A stretch of 29,199 bases of DNA. Origin: JAXGPP01 sp964436865 (GTDB lineage Bacteria > Planctomycetota > Planctomycetia > Pirellulales > Thermoguttaceae). Location: assembly GCA_964436865.1 (NCBI GenBank), contig CAYTFK010000051.1, positions 1 through 29,199 of the forward strand. Direction: 5' to 3'. The notes beneath the pieces are model-generated. The model saw nothing but the letters and a program-made list of their open reading frames with translations, was not told the origin of the DNA and searched no databases. This document shows positions 15,981 to 24,602 of this stretch, one piece after another (the stretch's first letter is position 1; every line of letters starts with the position of its first letter). Both the position numbers and the translations under genes were made by a program.

Positions 15981-17180
15981 ATGGGAATGTTCGAAACCAC
16001 CGGTGCCGCAGCATCTTCCCAGCGCAAGGAGAATACGCTCCGCAAGCTCGAGCGCATGAACCGGGCGCTTAAGCACGAGGAACCCGACCGGGTGCCGATC
16101 AGCGATTTCTTCTGGGGCGACTTCACGCGGCGGTGGCGCAAGGAGTTGAACCTGCCCCCCGACGCCAGCCCCTACTATCACTACGACCTCGACTGGATCG
16201 CGACCGTGCCGAACATGGACCCCTGGATCCGACCGTTCGAAACGTTGCGCGAGACGGACGAAGAAGTCGTCGTGAAGACCGGGTTCGGTGCGGTGCTGCG
16301 GAAGGTATTCAAATGCCCGATGCCCGAGTTCATCGGCTGGGATATCGACACGCTCGAGAAGCTCGAGGCGGCGGAATTCGATCCGCCCCACGACCTCCGC
16401 CGGTTCTTTTCGGCCGGCGACAACCAGATCGCCGGCGTAGGGGACGGATTCGAGCGGAATTCGCCGCCGTGGGTCGACACGGTCCGCTCACTGTGGCCCG
16501 ACTTCCCGGTATACGGCAGCATGATCGAATGCGCCGAGTGCATGACGAGGCTCATTGGCCCGCAGAACCACATGATGTGGCAGGCGATGGAGCCGGAGCG
16601 GTTCGGCGCGGTGGTCAATCGCGTGGGCCAGTTCTACGTCGACTGCGCCAAGGCGGCCATCGATGCGGCCGGACAGTGGCTCGACGGGTTCGTGATCTGG
16701 GGCGACGTCGCCTACAAGAAGGGCACGTTCATGCGGCCCGATTACTGGCGGACGTACTACAAGCCTTGGGTCCAGGCGATCGTTGCCTACGCCCATTCCA
16801 GGGCCCTGCCGGTGATCTACCACGGTTGCGGCAACGTGCAAGCTATCTTCGAAGACTACATCGAGACGGGCATCGACGCCTTCAACCCGTTGGAGGTCAA
16901 GGCCGGCATGGACTCGGTCGACCTGCGGCGCCGCTGTGGCCACCGCATCGCCTTCTGCGGCACGAGCGATATCCAGGTCTGGGAGCGGGGCGATCGCGAC
17001 GAAATCCGCCGAGAGATACTGCACAGGCTCAAGGCGGCCCACGGAGGCGGACTCATCTTCCAGTCGGACCACTCGGTGACCAGTTCTGTCTCGGGCCACA
17101 CGTACGATTACGTCGTCGAGCTGGTGCGCCAGTACGGTCGCTATCCGCTCGACCTTGGAGCATTTGAGGAGGCATTATGA
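15981..17180 (+). CDS. URO-D-superfamily protein 3
   Basis: This 399-residue cytoplasmic protein has a family signature near residues 25-42 (MNRALKHEEPDRVPISDFFW). It has a candidate metal site YHGCGN (His281, Cys283) and FQSDHSV near the end (His364). Compared with protein 2 it carries an N-terminal extension and an insertion (about 85-170), so it is a separate subfamily and not a recent duplicate. ATG 15981 is chosen because AAGGA lies 7 bases upstream; GTG 15966, overlapping the preceding stop, is possible. Its own stop overlaps the ATG of the GH127 gene (ATGA). It is the third URO-D-fold gene in this glycan locus. Methyltransferase-like activity is a family-based guess. Confidence 0.85.
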   Translation: MGMFETTGAAASSQRKENTLRKLERMNRALKHEEPDRVPISDFFWGDFTRRWRKELNLPPDASPYYHYDLDWIATVPNMDPWIRPFETLRETDEEVVVKTGFGAVLRKVFKCPMPEFIGWDIDTLEKLEAAEFDPPHDLRRFFSAGDNQIAGVGDGFERNSPPWVDTVRSLWPDFPVYGSMIECAECMTRLIGPQNHMMWQAMEPERFGAVVNRVGQFYVDCAKAAIDAAGQWLDGFVIWGDVAYKKGTFMRPDYWRTYYKPWVQAIVAYAHSRALPVIYHGCGNVQAIFEDYIETGIDAFNPLEVKAGMDSVDLRRRCGHRIAFCGTSDIQVWERGDRDEIRREILHRLKAAHGGGLIFQSDHSVTSSVSGHTYDYVVELVRQYGRYPLDLGAFEEAL

Positions 17181-19000
17181 GAAGCTACGGCACGCTCCTT
17201 CTGCTCGGTGTCCTTTCCGCGTTAGCTTTCCACGGAAGGTCGTCGGCCGCCGCCGACGTGCTTGCGCCGCTGGAACTGCGCGACGTGAAAGCCGGCGGCG
17301 AGATTGGGCGGCGGATCGAGGTCACGATTCACAACAACCTGCTCAAGCTTGACTTGGACGGCGACTTTCTCCGCCCCTTCCGGGAAGAGCCGCGAAAGGG
17401 TGCCTATATCGGCCTGGGGAAGACGATCGACGCCGCGGTGCGATTGGCCGCCTACTCCGCCGATCCAGAGGCGCTGGCGGTGCGAAAACATCTCGTCGAG
17501 GGGACGATCGGCGCGCAGGAGCCCGACGGCTACATCGGCACATTCCCGCCGGAGCAGCGGATCAAGACGCTGTGGGACGTGCACGAGATGGGGATGATCG
17601 TCTGGGGGCTGGTGCAGGACCACCGCTTCTTTGGCGAGCCCGAGTCGCTGGCCGCCGCCCGGAGACTGGCCGATTATCTTGTGAAGAACTGGTCGGTGCT
17701 GCCGCCCGACTGGGGAAAAGAAAGCGACGTCGCGCCCCACGTGGCGTTCACGGGGCTGGAAAGGGCGATGCTGGCGATCTACGGCGCGACCGGCGACTCG
17801 GCCTATCTCCGTTTCTGCGCCGACACGCGCGGGCTGTCCCGGTGGGATCTTGGAATCGTGATCGGGCGGCGGAAGGGGATCGAGGGCCATGTCTACGCCT
17901 ACCTCGCCCGGAGCCTCGCACAACTGGAACTCTACCGGATCGAGCCGGCCGATACGCTGCTCGGACCGGCGGAACGGGCGCTCGATTTTCTGACGCGCCA
18001 GGACGGCATGCTCGTGACCGGCAGTGCGGGGCAGTGTGAAATCTGGACCGCCGACCAGGACGCCCGCGGCGACGTGGGGGAGACCTGCGCGCTGGCATAC
18101 CAGCTTCGCGTCTGGGACAGCCTGCTGCGGATGAGGGGCGACTCCCACATGGGCGACCTGATGGAGCGGACGATCTACAACGCCCTGTTCGCGTCGCAAT
18201 CGCCCGACGGCCGCCGCCTGCGTTACTTCGCGCCCTTGGAAGGTGAGCGAGTATACTGGAATACCGATACCTACTGCTGCCCCTGCAACTATCGCCGCAT
18301 CATCGCCGAGTTGCCGACGATGATCTTCTACCGTGCGGCCGACGGCGTAACGGTGAATCTCTACACGCCGGCGGAGGCGAAACTGACGCTCGAAGGCGGC
18401 GTACCGGTCGCGATCCGGCAGGAGACCGACTATCCCAACTCGGGGCGCGTACGGATCGGCGTTGATCCGGAGAAGCCGGCAACGTTCGCGCTTCGTCTCC
18501 GCATTCCGGCATGGGCCCAGGAAGCGACCGTGACCGTCAACGGCGAGCCGGCGGAGGGCGAGCCGCAGCCGGGAAGCTACTTCGAGCTGCGGCGCCAGTG
18601 GAAACCAGGCGACGAAGTCACGCTCGACATGCCCATGCCGTGGCGGCTCGTGAAAGGGCGCCAGCGCCAGGCAGGCCGCGTCGCCGTGATGCGCGGGCCC
18701 GTGGTCTTCTGCCTCAATCCGGCGCAGAATCCGGCCCTTGCCGAGCTTGATGGCACCGAACTCGGCTACTTGGCGATCAAGCCGGAGTCGCTGGGCGAGC
18801 CAGTGCCCAATATGGCGGTGCGGCCCGATGGGCTGGGCTGCCGCGTCGAGGCCTGGAAACCGGGCTTCGGCTTGGCGGAGAAAGCCGATTACGAACTGAC
18901 GCTGACTGAATTCCCCGATCCTGACGGAGAGGCGACCTATTTCCGCCTTCGCGACTTCAGCGCCGCGGTGGACGATGAGTTGTTGCCGGGCGCCAATTGA
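17177..19000 (+). CDS. Secreted GH127-family (DUF1680) beta-L-arabinofuranosidase-like enzyme
   Basis: This 607-residue protein has a signal peptide (about residues 1-26) and an (alpha/alpha)6 catalytic domain to about 390, then beta-sandwich domains. GH127 HypBA1 uses a zinc-bound Cys nucleophile with ligands Glu-x-Cys and Cys-Cys. Here GETCA provides Glu302 and Cys304, and YCCPCN provides Cys367 and Cys368, with Glu288 a candidate acid/base. The usual CCPPN is CCPCN here, adding a Cys at 370. The family removes beta-L-arabinofuranose, and related families act on other sugars, so the exact substrate is uncertain. GAGGAGG lies 5 bases before the ATG, which overlaps the preceding stop by four bases. 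The PL14-like gene follows after 34 bases. Confidence 0.88.
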   Translation: MRSYGTLLLLGVLSALAFHGRSSAAADVLAPLELRDVKAGGEIGRRIEVTIHNNLLKLDLDGDFLRPFREEPRKGAYIGLGKTIDAAVRLAAYSADPEALAVRKHLVEGTIGAQEPDGYIGTFPPEQRIKTLWDVHEMGMIVWGLVQDHRFFGEPESLAAARRLADYLVKNWSVLPPDWGKESDVAPHVAFTGLERAMLAIYGATGDSAYLRFCADTRGLSRWDLGIVIGRRKGIEGHVYAYLARSLAQLELYRIEPADTLLGPAERALDFLTRQDGMLVTGSAGQCEIWTADQDARGDVGETCALAYQLRVWDSLLRMRGDSHMGDLMERTIYNALFASQSPDGRRLRYFAPLEGERVYWNTDTYCCPCNYRRIIAELPTMIFYRAADGVTVNLYTPAEAKLTLEGGVPVAIRQETDYPNSGRVRIGVDPEKPATFALRLRIPAWAQEATVTVNGEPAEGEPQPGSYFELRRQWKPGDEVTLDMPMPWRLVKGRQRQAGRVAVMRGPVVFCLNPAQNPALAELDGTELGYLAIKPESLGEPVPNMAVRPDGLGCRVEAWKPGFGLAEKADYELTLTEFPDPDGEATYFRLRDFSAAVDDELLPGAN

Positions 19001-19034
19001 CCACTCTACGTCTTCCAGCACGAGGAGCGATACC

Positions 19035-19916
19035 ATGGCACGACTTGCTGACATTGAGAATGAACTTGTCTGGGCCTGGCGACGGGTTCTCAAGCCCCTC
19101 GTGTTGCGAGTGTCGTTGTGCCTGCACCTTCTTTGGGCATGCACTGTGGCAGCGGGTGAATCGCCGCCGGTCCTTTTTCATTGCGATTTCGATACGGATG
19201 CATGGCCCGCGCAGTGGGGCGTGTCGAGGGCACCGGAGCAAACACGACTGGTGGACGCCGATCCGGAGCGAAAGTTCGAGCCCCTGCGAGGCCGCGCGCT
19301 CCGAGTCCACGTCGAGAAGGGCTCACACTACGGAGTCAGCCTGGCATTTCCTTTCCAGAAGCGGCTCGGCTACGAGCCGGAAGAGGTCTACTTCCGCTAC
19401 TACCTGCGACTGGCCGACGACTGGACGCCGCGGCAAGGAGGAAAGCTGCCGGGATTCGACGGGACCTACGGCCGCGCCGGCTGGGGCGGCCGGCCCGTAG
19501 ACGGCACCGACGGCTGGTCGGCCCGCGGATTGTTCGAGGGCCGCAAAGATGACCGCACTCCGATCGGCTTCTATTGCTATCACATGGACATGAGGGGCCG
19601 CTACGGCTCGAACTGGATCTGGAACCGCGACGATCTGGGATTTCTGCTGAACAACCGCTGGTATGCCATCGAGCAGTATGTGAAGCTGAACACGCCCGGC
19701 AAGGCGGACGGCATCCTGCGCGGCTGGGTAGACGGCCAATTGGCTTTCGAGAAGACCGATGTGCGGTTTCGTGCCGTCGACACGCTGAAGATTGAAGCCG
19801 TGTGGATCAACGTCTACCTGGGCGGCACCTGGACGGCCGAGCGCGATCATCACCTGTACCTTGACGAGGTCGTGATCGCGAGCCAACCGATCGGGACGCT
19901 GGAGGAAGGCAAGTGA
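19035..19916 (+). CDS. Secreted PL14-like polysaccharide lyase
   Basis: This 293-residue protein has a long basic N-region (about 25 residues), then a hydrophobic signal segment ending near residue 41. The mature jelly-roll-like part contains VYFRYYLRLADDW, GGKLPGFDGTYG, DGWSARGLF and GFYCYHMDM, a pattern I associate with PL14 and related alginate/glucuronan-lyase-fold proteins. The His in YHMDM and the Tyr residues in the cleft-facing strands are plausible catalytic residues. If it is a lyase, the glycan contains uronic acids. GAGGAG lies 7 bases upstream of ATG 19035. It is the last gene of the plus-strand locus and converges with the regulator gene. Confidence 0.7.
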   Translation: MARLADIENELVWAWRRVLKPLVLRVSLCLHLLWACTVAAGESPPVLFHCDFDTDAWPAQWGVSRAPEQTRLVDADPERKFEPLRGRALRVHVEKGSHYGVSLAFPFQKRLGYEPEEVYFRYYLRLADDWTPRQGGKLPGFDGTYGRAGWGGRPVDGTDGWSARGLFEGRKDDRTPIGFYCYHMDMRGRYGSNWIWNRDDLGFLLNNRWYAIEQYVKLNTPGKADGILRGWVDGQLAFEKTDVRFRAVDTLKIEAVWINVYLGGTWTAERDHHLYLDEVVIASQPIGTLEEGK

Positions 19917-19927
19917 AGGATCGGGGC

Positions 19928-19978
19928 CGGCCGGTTTCCTGGCACGATCGTGGCGGAGTGTGCGAGGCCTACCGGCCG
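19928..19978. terminator. Inverted repeats between convergent genes, possible bidirectional terminator
   Basis: CGGCCGGT (19928-19935) and ACCGGCCG (19971-19978) form a perfect 8-bp stem across a 35-base loop that itself contains the palindrome CACGATCGTG (19943-19952). It sits in the 52-base gap between the plus-strand lyase stop and the minus-strand regulator stop, and it overlaps the latter. There is no T-run, so this is only a candidate. Confidence 0.3.
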
Positions 19979-21132
19979 CGTGCCCGCTGGCGGAACTGAC
20001 GCGGCGTAAGGCCCGTCGCGCGGCGAAAGGCCCAGGCCATGTATTCGCGGGATGCGAAGCCGGACGCGGCGGCGACTTCCGGAACCGGCAGATCGGTGTC
20101 GGCCAACAACTGTTTGGCGCGTTCCAGGTGAACGCGCCGGATTTCCTCTGCGGGACTCCGGCCGAGTGCCTGCTGGAAGCTTCGTTCCAGCCAGGTTCGC
20201 GACACGGCGATTTCGCGCAGGACGTCGCTCACCCGGATCGGCGTCGCTGCATGAATACGGATGAAGGCAATGGCCCGGGCCAGATCCGGGTCGGTGATGG
20301 CGAGCGTGTCGGTCGACTGCCGCACCACGACGCGCGTCGGCGCAATCAAGATCGGCTCCGTGGGGTGCGGCTCTCCGTGCAACAGACGGTCCAACAGTGC
20401 GGCCGCTTCGTAGCCAATCCGCTCGGAAGTCAGCGCGACGCCCGACAGCGGCGGGTTGCACGTTTCGCACAACAGGCTATCCTCGTCGCCCCCCATCACC
20501 GCCACCTGCTCTGGTACGAGCAATCCTTCCGCGCGGCAGGCGTACAGCACCTCTCGCCCACGATCGCTGGTCCATGTCACCACGGCGGCGGGCTTGGGTA
20601 GATTCTGCAACCAGCGCCGAAGACTGGCCTGTTGGCGGTTCCAGGCGGCACGTCCACCTTTGCCCCGGGACGCCGGAAACAAGTCGCAGCTCAGGCCGAC
20701 TTCGGCAAGATGTTCGACGAAGCTGTGGTAGTGAATGTCGACATAGGAGAGCCCCAGCGGGGCAAAGTAGCCGAAGTTCCGGAAGCCCTGATCCAACAGG
20801 TGGCCGGCGGCCAACCGCGCCGCCGCCCGCAGGTCGGCCGTCACGGTCGGAAACTCGACGCCCGGGATGCACGCCGCCGAGACGTTGACCACAACGCCGG
20901 GAGCGCCGGCCAAGTAGCGGCCCATGGCGCGATCGGCCACGCGGGCGATGATCCCCTCGCCGCGCCAGCCGGGAGGCAATCGTCCTGGAGCCGCCTGGCA
21001 CCGCTGTTCCAGCCAGATGTCCCAGCCGCCTTGCTGCTGTGCATAACGGCCGATGCCGCGGATCATGCGCCGGCCCCAATCCGTGGCAGTGTCGACCAGA
21101 AGGGCGATCTGTGGACATCGGCGCGAATTCAT
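19969..21132 (-). CDS. XylR-type transcriptional regulator (LacI-like sensor plus AraC-type DNA-binding domain)
   Basis: This 387-residue protein has two parts. Residues about 8-265 form a LacI/periplasmic-binding-protein sensor (IALLVDTATDWGRRMIRGIG; later VAVMGGDED and the SVAL/GVALTSERIGYEAA region). Residues about 283-387 form an AraC double helix-turn-helix ending in SGFASREYMAWAFRRATGLTPRQFR. E. coli XylR has the same layout, binds D-xylose and activates transcription; the ligand here is unknown. It diverges from the sugar-catabolic operon starting at 21263 and converges with the glycan-degrading locus, and could control both. The ATG at 21132 is chosen; the frame can extend only to a TTG two codons upstream. 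In planctomycetes such regulators commonly flank carbohydrate genes. Confidence 0.9.
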   Translation of the reverse strand: MNSRRCPQIALLVDTATDWGRRMIRGIGRYAQQQGGWDIWLEQRCQAAPGRLPPGWRGEGIIARVADRAMGRYLAGAPGVVVNVSAACIPGVEFPTVTADLRAAARLAAGHLLDQGFRNFGYFAPLGLSYVDIHYHSFVEHLAEVGLSCDLFPASRGKGGRAAWNRQQASLRRWLQNLPKPAAVVTWTSDRGREVLYACRAEGLLVPEQVAVMGGDEDSLLCETCNPPLSGVALTSERIGYEAAALLDRLLHGEPHPTEPILIAPTRVVVRQSTDTLAITDPDLARAIAFIRIHAATPIRVSDVLREIAVSRTWLERSFQQALGRSPAEEIRRVHLERAKQLLADTDLPVPEVAAASGFASREYMAWAFRRATGLTPRQFRQRARGR

Positions 21133-21262
21133 CGGCAAATCTCGCGAAAGCGGCCCGCACCACTAACTCCAACCGGCGGTCTGACAAAGCATCTTACATT
21201 ATTTACGCAGTTTTGTATTGACCTATCGCGCGTTGGGGGTCGAAGATCGAGGCGAGGCGGAT
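21133..21262. promoter_or_regulatory. Divergent regulatory region between the XylR-type regulator and the catabolic operon
   Basis: The 130-base gap contains a sharply AT-rich core (about 21187-21222) that includes TTACATTATTTACGCAG and TTTTGTATTG. TTAC occurs twice, 9 to 10 bases apart, which could be direct half-sites for an AraC-type domain. I cannot fix -35 and -10 boxes with confidence on either strand. Confidence 0.5.
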
Positions 21263-22306
21263 ATGCCGATTCGGGGAATCAAGACGTGGGGTGCCAGTGC
21301 CATGATGAAACGGCCGGTAACGCTGGTTACGGGACAATGGACGGACATCCCCCTGGAAGATCTGGCCCGCAAAGCGGGAGCCTGGGGTTACGATGGCCTG
21401 GAACTGGTCTGCCGCAGCGGGTACATCGATGTCGAGCGCGCCGCCAGTGATGCCGACTACTGCCGCCAGCGCCTCGACTTGCTCGCCCGCAACGGCCTGA
21501 AGTGCTTCGCGCTCAGCAATCATGCCGCGGGGCACCTGGTGTGCGATCCGAATGAGGACTGCCGGACCGACGTCCTCGCGCCCTCGGCGTGCGCGGGCGA
21601 TGCCGAGAAGAAACGAGCCTGGGCCGTGGCGGCGATGAAGAACACGGCCCGCGCCGCGCGGAATCTCGGAGTCGACGTGGTGACCGGTTTCACTGGTTCA
21701 CCGATCTGGCACATGCTGTATCGCTTTCCTCCGGTACCCGAAGAGTGGACCCAAGCTGGCTTTGCCCGGTTTGCCGATCTCTGGAACCCGATTCTCGACG
21801 TCTTCGACGAGTGCGGCGTGAAGTTTGCCCTGGAGGTGCATCCCGCGCAGATCGCCTTTGACGGCACCACCGCGCGGCGGGCGATGGAGGCATTGGGCGG
21901 GCGGGAAGCATTCGGCTTCAACTTCGATCCCAGCCATCTCGTCTGGCAGATGGTCGATCCGGTGCGCTTCCTCCGCGAGTTCGCCGACCGGATCTATCAC
22001 GTCCACGTGAAAGATGTGGCGGTGCGGCCCGACGGCACCAGCGGGATTCTCGGCTCGCACTTGAAATTCGGCGACCCGCGCCGGATCTGGGATTTCCGCT
22101 CCCCCGGGCACGGCGACGTCCCGTTTGCCGACATCTTCCGTATGCTCACGGCCATCGGCTATCGCGGGCCGCTTTCCGTGGAATGGGAAGACTCGGGCAT
22201 GTTCCGCGAAGACGGCGCCCAAGAGGCGCTTGAGTTTGTCAGACGACTTGATCTCTCCCCCTCCCCGAGCGCCTTCGACGCCACACTTGGCAAAGGACAG
22301 GCCTGA
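21263..22306 (+). CDS. Sugar phosphate isomerase/epimerase (xylose-isomerase-like TIM barrel)
   Basis: This 347-residue cytoplasmic protein belongs to the AP-endonuclease-2/IolE/IolI superfamily. Metal-ligand motifs are in order: ALEVHP (Glu), FNFDPSHL (Asp and His), YHVHVKD (His) and SVEWED (Glu) near the C-terminus. Barrel-start motifs such as YDGLELVC near residue 55 fit the family. Members isomerise, epimerise or dehydrate sugars and inosose using a divalent metal. The exact substrate cannot be read. GAGG lies 5 bases before ATG 21263. It is the first gene of the operon divergent from the regulator. The partner enzymes downstream (aldolase, isomerase, IolB-like, kinase) indicate a monosaccharide or inositol-like pathway. 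Confidence 0.88.
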   Translation: MPIRGIKTWGASAMMKRPVTLVTGQWTDIPLEDLARKAGAWGYDGLELVCRSGYIDVERAASDADYCRQRLDLLARNGLKCFALSNHAAGHLVCDPNEDCRTDVLAPSACAGDAEKKRAWAVAAMKNTARAARNLGVDVVTGFTGSPIWHMLYRFPPVPEEWTQAGFARFADLWNPILDVFDECGVKFALEVHPAQIAFDGTTARRAMEALGGREAFGFNFDPSHLVWQMVDPVRFLREFADRIYHVHVKDVAVRPDGTSGILGSHLKFGDPRRIWDFRSPGHGDVPFADIFRMLTAIGYRGPLSVEWEDSGMFREDGAQEALEFVRRLDLSPSPSAFDATLGKGQA

Positions 22307-22395
22307 CCGCACATCGCATGACACTTCCCGCCGCGCGATCGCGGCACGGATCGAACGGGTCATGCAGCAAATCCGAACCCAAGGAGCACACCACT

Positions 22396-23046
22396 GTGAA
22401 GTTTTTTCTGGATACGGCTCATCTGGATCACATCCGCGAAGCATGCAGTTGGGGGATCGTCGACGGCGCGACGACCAATCCCACGCTGGTTTCGAAGACG
22501 GGCCGCGAACCGCGCGAACTGTACGCCGAGATCTGCCGCATCGTGCCGGGGCCGGTGAGCCTGGAGTGCATGGCGACCGAGGCCGACGCCATCGTGGCCG
22601 AGGCCAGGCAGTTGGCCACGATCGCCGACAACGTGGTGGTCAAGGTGCCCCTCATTCGCGAGGGTCTGATCGCCGTGAAACAACTCGCCGGTCTGGGAAT
22701 CAAGACTAATGTCACTGTAGTGTGTTCACCGCTCCAGGCCCTGTTGGCCGCCAAATGCGGCGCGACCTATGTCAGCCCGTTCGTCGGCCGCTGGGATTGG
22801 ATGGGCCAGGTAGGCATGGACATGATCCGGCAGATCAAGACGATCTACGACAACTACGAATTTCGCACGGAGATCATCGTGGCGTCCGTGCGACACCCCT
22901 TGCATGTGCTCGAATCGGCCATGGCCGGAGCCCACATCGCCACGATCCCGATGGATGTCTTGCAGCAGTTGTATCACCATCCCATGAGCGACGTGATCAT
23001 GGCTCAGTTCAACAACGACTGGGCGAAGGTGCCGGGCAAACAGTAG
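22396..23046 (+). CDS. Transaldolase / fructose-6-phosphate aldolase-like protein (TalC/FSA type)
   Basis: This 216-residue protein is the right size for the short transaldolase subfamily (TalC, MipB, FSA). It has KFFLDTAHLDHIREA at the start, GATTNPTLV (residues 24-32), Schiff-base Lys83 in VVVKVPL, and TNVTVVCSPLQALLAAKCGA plus YVSPFVGRWDW. Such enzymes cleave or form ketose phosphates through a Lys imine. The start is GTG 22396 with AAGGAG 9 bases upstream. In this operon it probably supplies the aldol-cleavage step after isomerisation and phosphorylation, a role usually held by class II aldolases for fuculose- or rhamnulose-phosphate. Whether it acts as a transaldolase or a direct aldolase is not decidable here. 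Confidence 0.9.
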   Translation: MKFFLDTAHLDHIREACSWGIVDGATTNPTLVSKTGREPRELYAEICRIVPGPVSLECMATEADAIVAEARQLATIADNVVVKVPLIREGLIAVKQLAGLGIKTNVTVVCSPLQALLAAKCGATYVSPFVGRWDWMGQVGMDMIRQIKTIYDNYEFRTEIIVASVRHPLHVLESAMAGAHIATIPMDVLQQLYHHPMSDVIMAQFNNDWAKVPGKQ

Positions 23047-23151
23047 GCAGCGATCCCGCCAGGGAAGACGAGACCGTCGCCGCTCCGTGCTCGCCCGCGG
23101 CGCACGGAAAGTACGGGTTGCTTTGTCGGCAGTTCTTGCAAGGAAATACAA

Positions 23152-24525
23152 ATGGACAAGTTGCGTGTCGGCTACGTGTGCTGTGCGCGGTTGAGTTTCG
23201 ACGGCGACTACGCCAAGGAGCTGTTCGAGAGCTCCCTCAAGAGCCTGTCGCAGATGGAAGTGGAACTGGTTCACGGCCCGGATCTCACTGTCACCGAGCA
23301 AGATGCCGAAGCCCTGGTCGAGCGGTTCATCGACCAACGCGTGGACGTGATCGTGGTGCAATACGGCACATTTGCCCTGGGCACCCTGATCCCCATTTTT
23401 GCGGATCGGCTGACCGCGCCCATCGTGCTCTGGGGCGTGCCGGAACCGACACTCGACGGCCCGAAACTCCGCTCGAACTCGTTCTGCGGAATCAACATGA
23501 ACGCCCACACGCTGATGCGGCTGGGGCGGAAGTACGATTACATATTCTGCGGGACCGACGAGGCGCCGGCGGCGCTTACCCCCATATTCCGCGTGATCCA
23601 CTGCCTCCGGCGGCTCCGCCGCGTGCGATTGGGCCTGGTGGGGTACCGTGTGCCCGGCTTCTACACTTCGACCTTTGACGAAATGGGGTTGCGTCGGCTG
23701 TTGGGGGTTGAAGTGCATCACGTCACCACGGCCGAGCTGTTCGACGTTGCGCGAGCCACCGCCCTCGAACTACGGCGAGCCGAGGCGAAGGCGATCCGTG
23801 CGACGGCGGCCGGTTGCGACGTGACGGACGCCGAGTTGGACCAGGCGGGCGGCCTGATGCTGGCCTTTCGCGACATGGCCGAGCGGCACCGCTTGAGCGG
23901 GTTTGCCGTGAAATGCTGGCCGGAGTTCACCGCGCATTACGGGATCATGCCCTGCAGCACGATCAGCCGGTTGAACGACGAGGGCCTGCTCACCGCCTGC
24001 GAGGGCGATATCTACGGCACGGTCACCATGTTGATGGCGAATTACTTGTGCGGCCGCCCGGCGATGTTCGCCGACTTCATCGCCATCGACGACGAGCGGA
24101 ATGAGGGCCTGGCGTGGCACTGCGGCTCGGCGGGCACTTGCCTGAAGGCCGCCGACGCCGACAACCGCCTCGGCAAACACGCCACGGTCGAAGGCGGCGG
24201 CAAGCGGGGCGTTACGGTGAATTTCCCGGTCGCCGGCGAGGGGCCGGTCACGATGGCCCGCCTAGGCGTCGGACCGCGCGGGATGCGGCTGTTCTTCGTC
24301 GGCGGCCAGTCGGTGCCGACTCGGGCGAATCTGCCCGGCAATTGCTGGGCAGTACGTTTCGACTCGCCGGTACGGCGCGTGGTCGATACAGTCATCGGCC
24401 AGGGCCTGGAACATCACACCGCGCTGGTCCATGCCGACATCCGCGACGATCTGCGGCGCGTGGCCCGCTGGCTGGACTTGGACACCCTGGATGTCGACGC
24501 GTCGCAGAGTGCACAATATCCGTAG
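23152..24525 (+). CDS. L-fucose/L-arabinose isomerase-family protein
   Basis: This 457-residue cytoplasmic protein is related to FucI and AraA. An N-terminal Rossmann-like part (to about 180) includes VDVIVVQYGTFALG, and a metal-binding region contains KCWPEF (Glu258) and CEGDIYGT (Glu284, Asp286). The C-terminal beta-domain (about 330-457) ends with the family HHTALVHADI pattern. The family converts aldoses to ketoses with Mn2+. It is shorter than FucI (about 590) and nearer AraA-like or uncharacterised members, so the sugar is uncertain. The AAGGA ribosome site lies 8 bases before the ATG. Given a fucosidase and an arabinofuranosidase upstream, L-fucose or L-arabinose is the natural candidate. 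Confidence 0.85.
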   Translation: MDKLRVGYVCCARLSFDGDYAKELFESSLKSLSQMEVELVHGPDLTVTEQDAEALVERFIDQRVDVIVVQYGTFALGTLIPIFADRLTAPIVLWGVPEPTLDGPKLRSNSFCGINMNAHTLMRLGRKYDYIFCGTDEAPAALTPIFRVIHCLRRLRRVRLGLVGYRVPGFYTSTFDEMGLRRLLGVEVHHVTTAELFDVARATALELRRAEAKAIRATAAGCDVTDAELDQAGGLMLAFRDMAERHRLSGFAVKCWPEFTAHYGIMPCSTISRLNDEGLLTACEGDIYGTVTMLMANYLCGRPAMFADFIAIDDERNEGLAWHCGSAGTCLKAADADNRLGKHATVEGGGKRGVTVNFPVAGEGPVTMARLGVGPRGMRLFFVGGQSVPTRANLPGNCWAVRFDSPVRRVVDTVIGQGLEHHTALVHADIRDDLRRVARWLDLDTLDVDASQSAQYP

Positions 24526-24602
24526 GTTGCGCGAAGTGTGTCTGACGTCAGGTGCGTCTTCAGCACTCGACGAAGCTATGGCCGTGCCCGGAGGAGTCCA
24601 GA

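Noticed and set aside
9914..17180. Reading the URO-D-fold genes as hemE for haem synthesis
   Set aside because: Three divergent copies, HxC-type or Cys-Cys motifs, odd lengths and the glycan neighbourhood do not fit a housekeeping decarboxylase. No other haem genes are nearby.
17222..19144. Antisense open frame of 640 codons on the minus strand
   Set aside because: It mirrors the GH127 gene, whose zinc-site motifs and ATGA overlap prove the plus strand. The antisense product is His- and Arg-rich with no recognisable domain.
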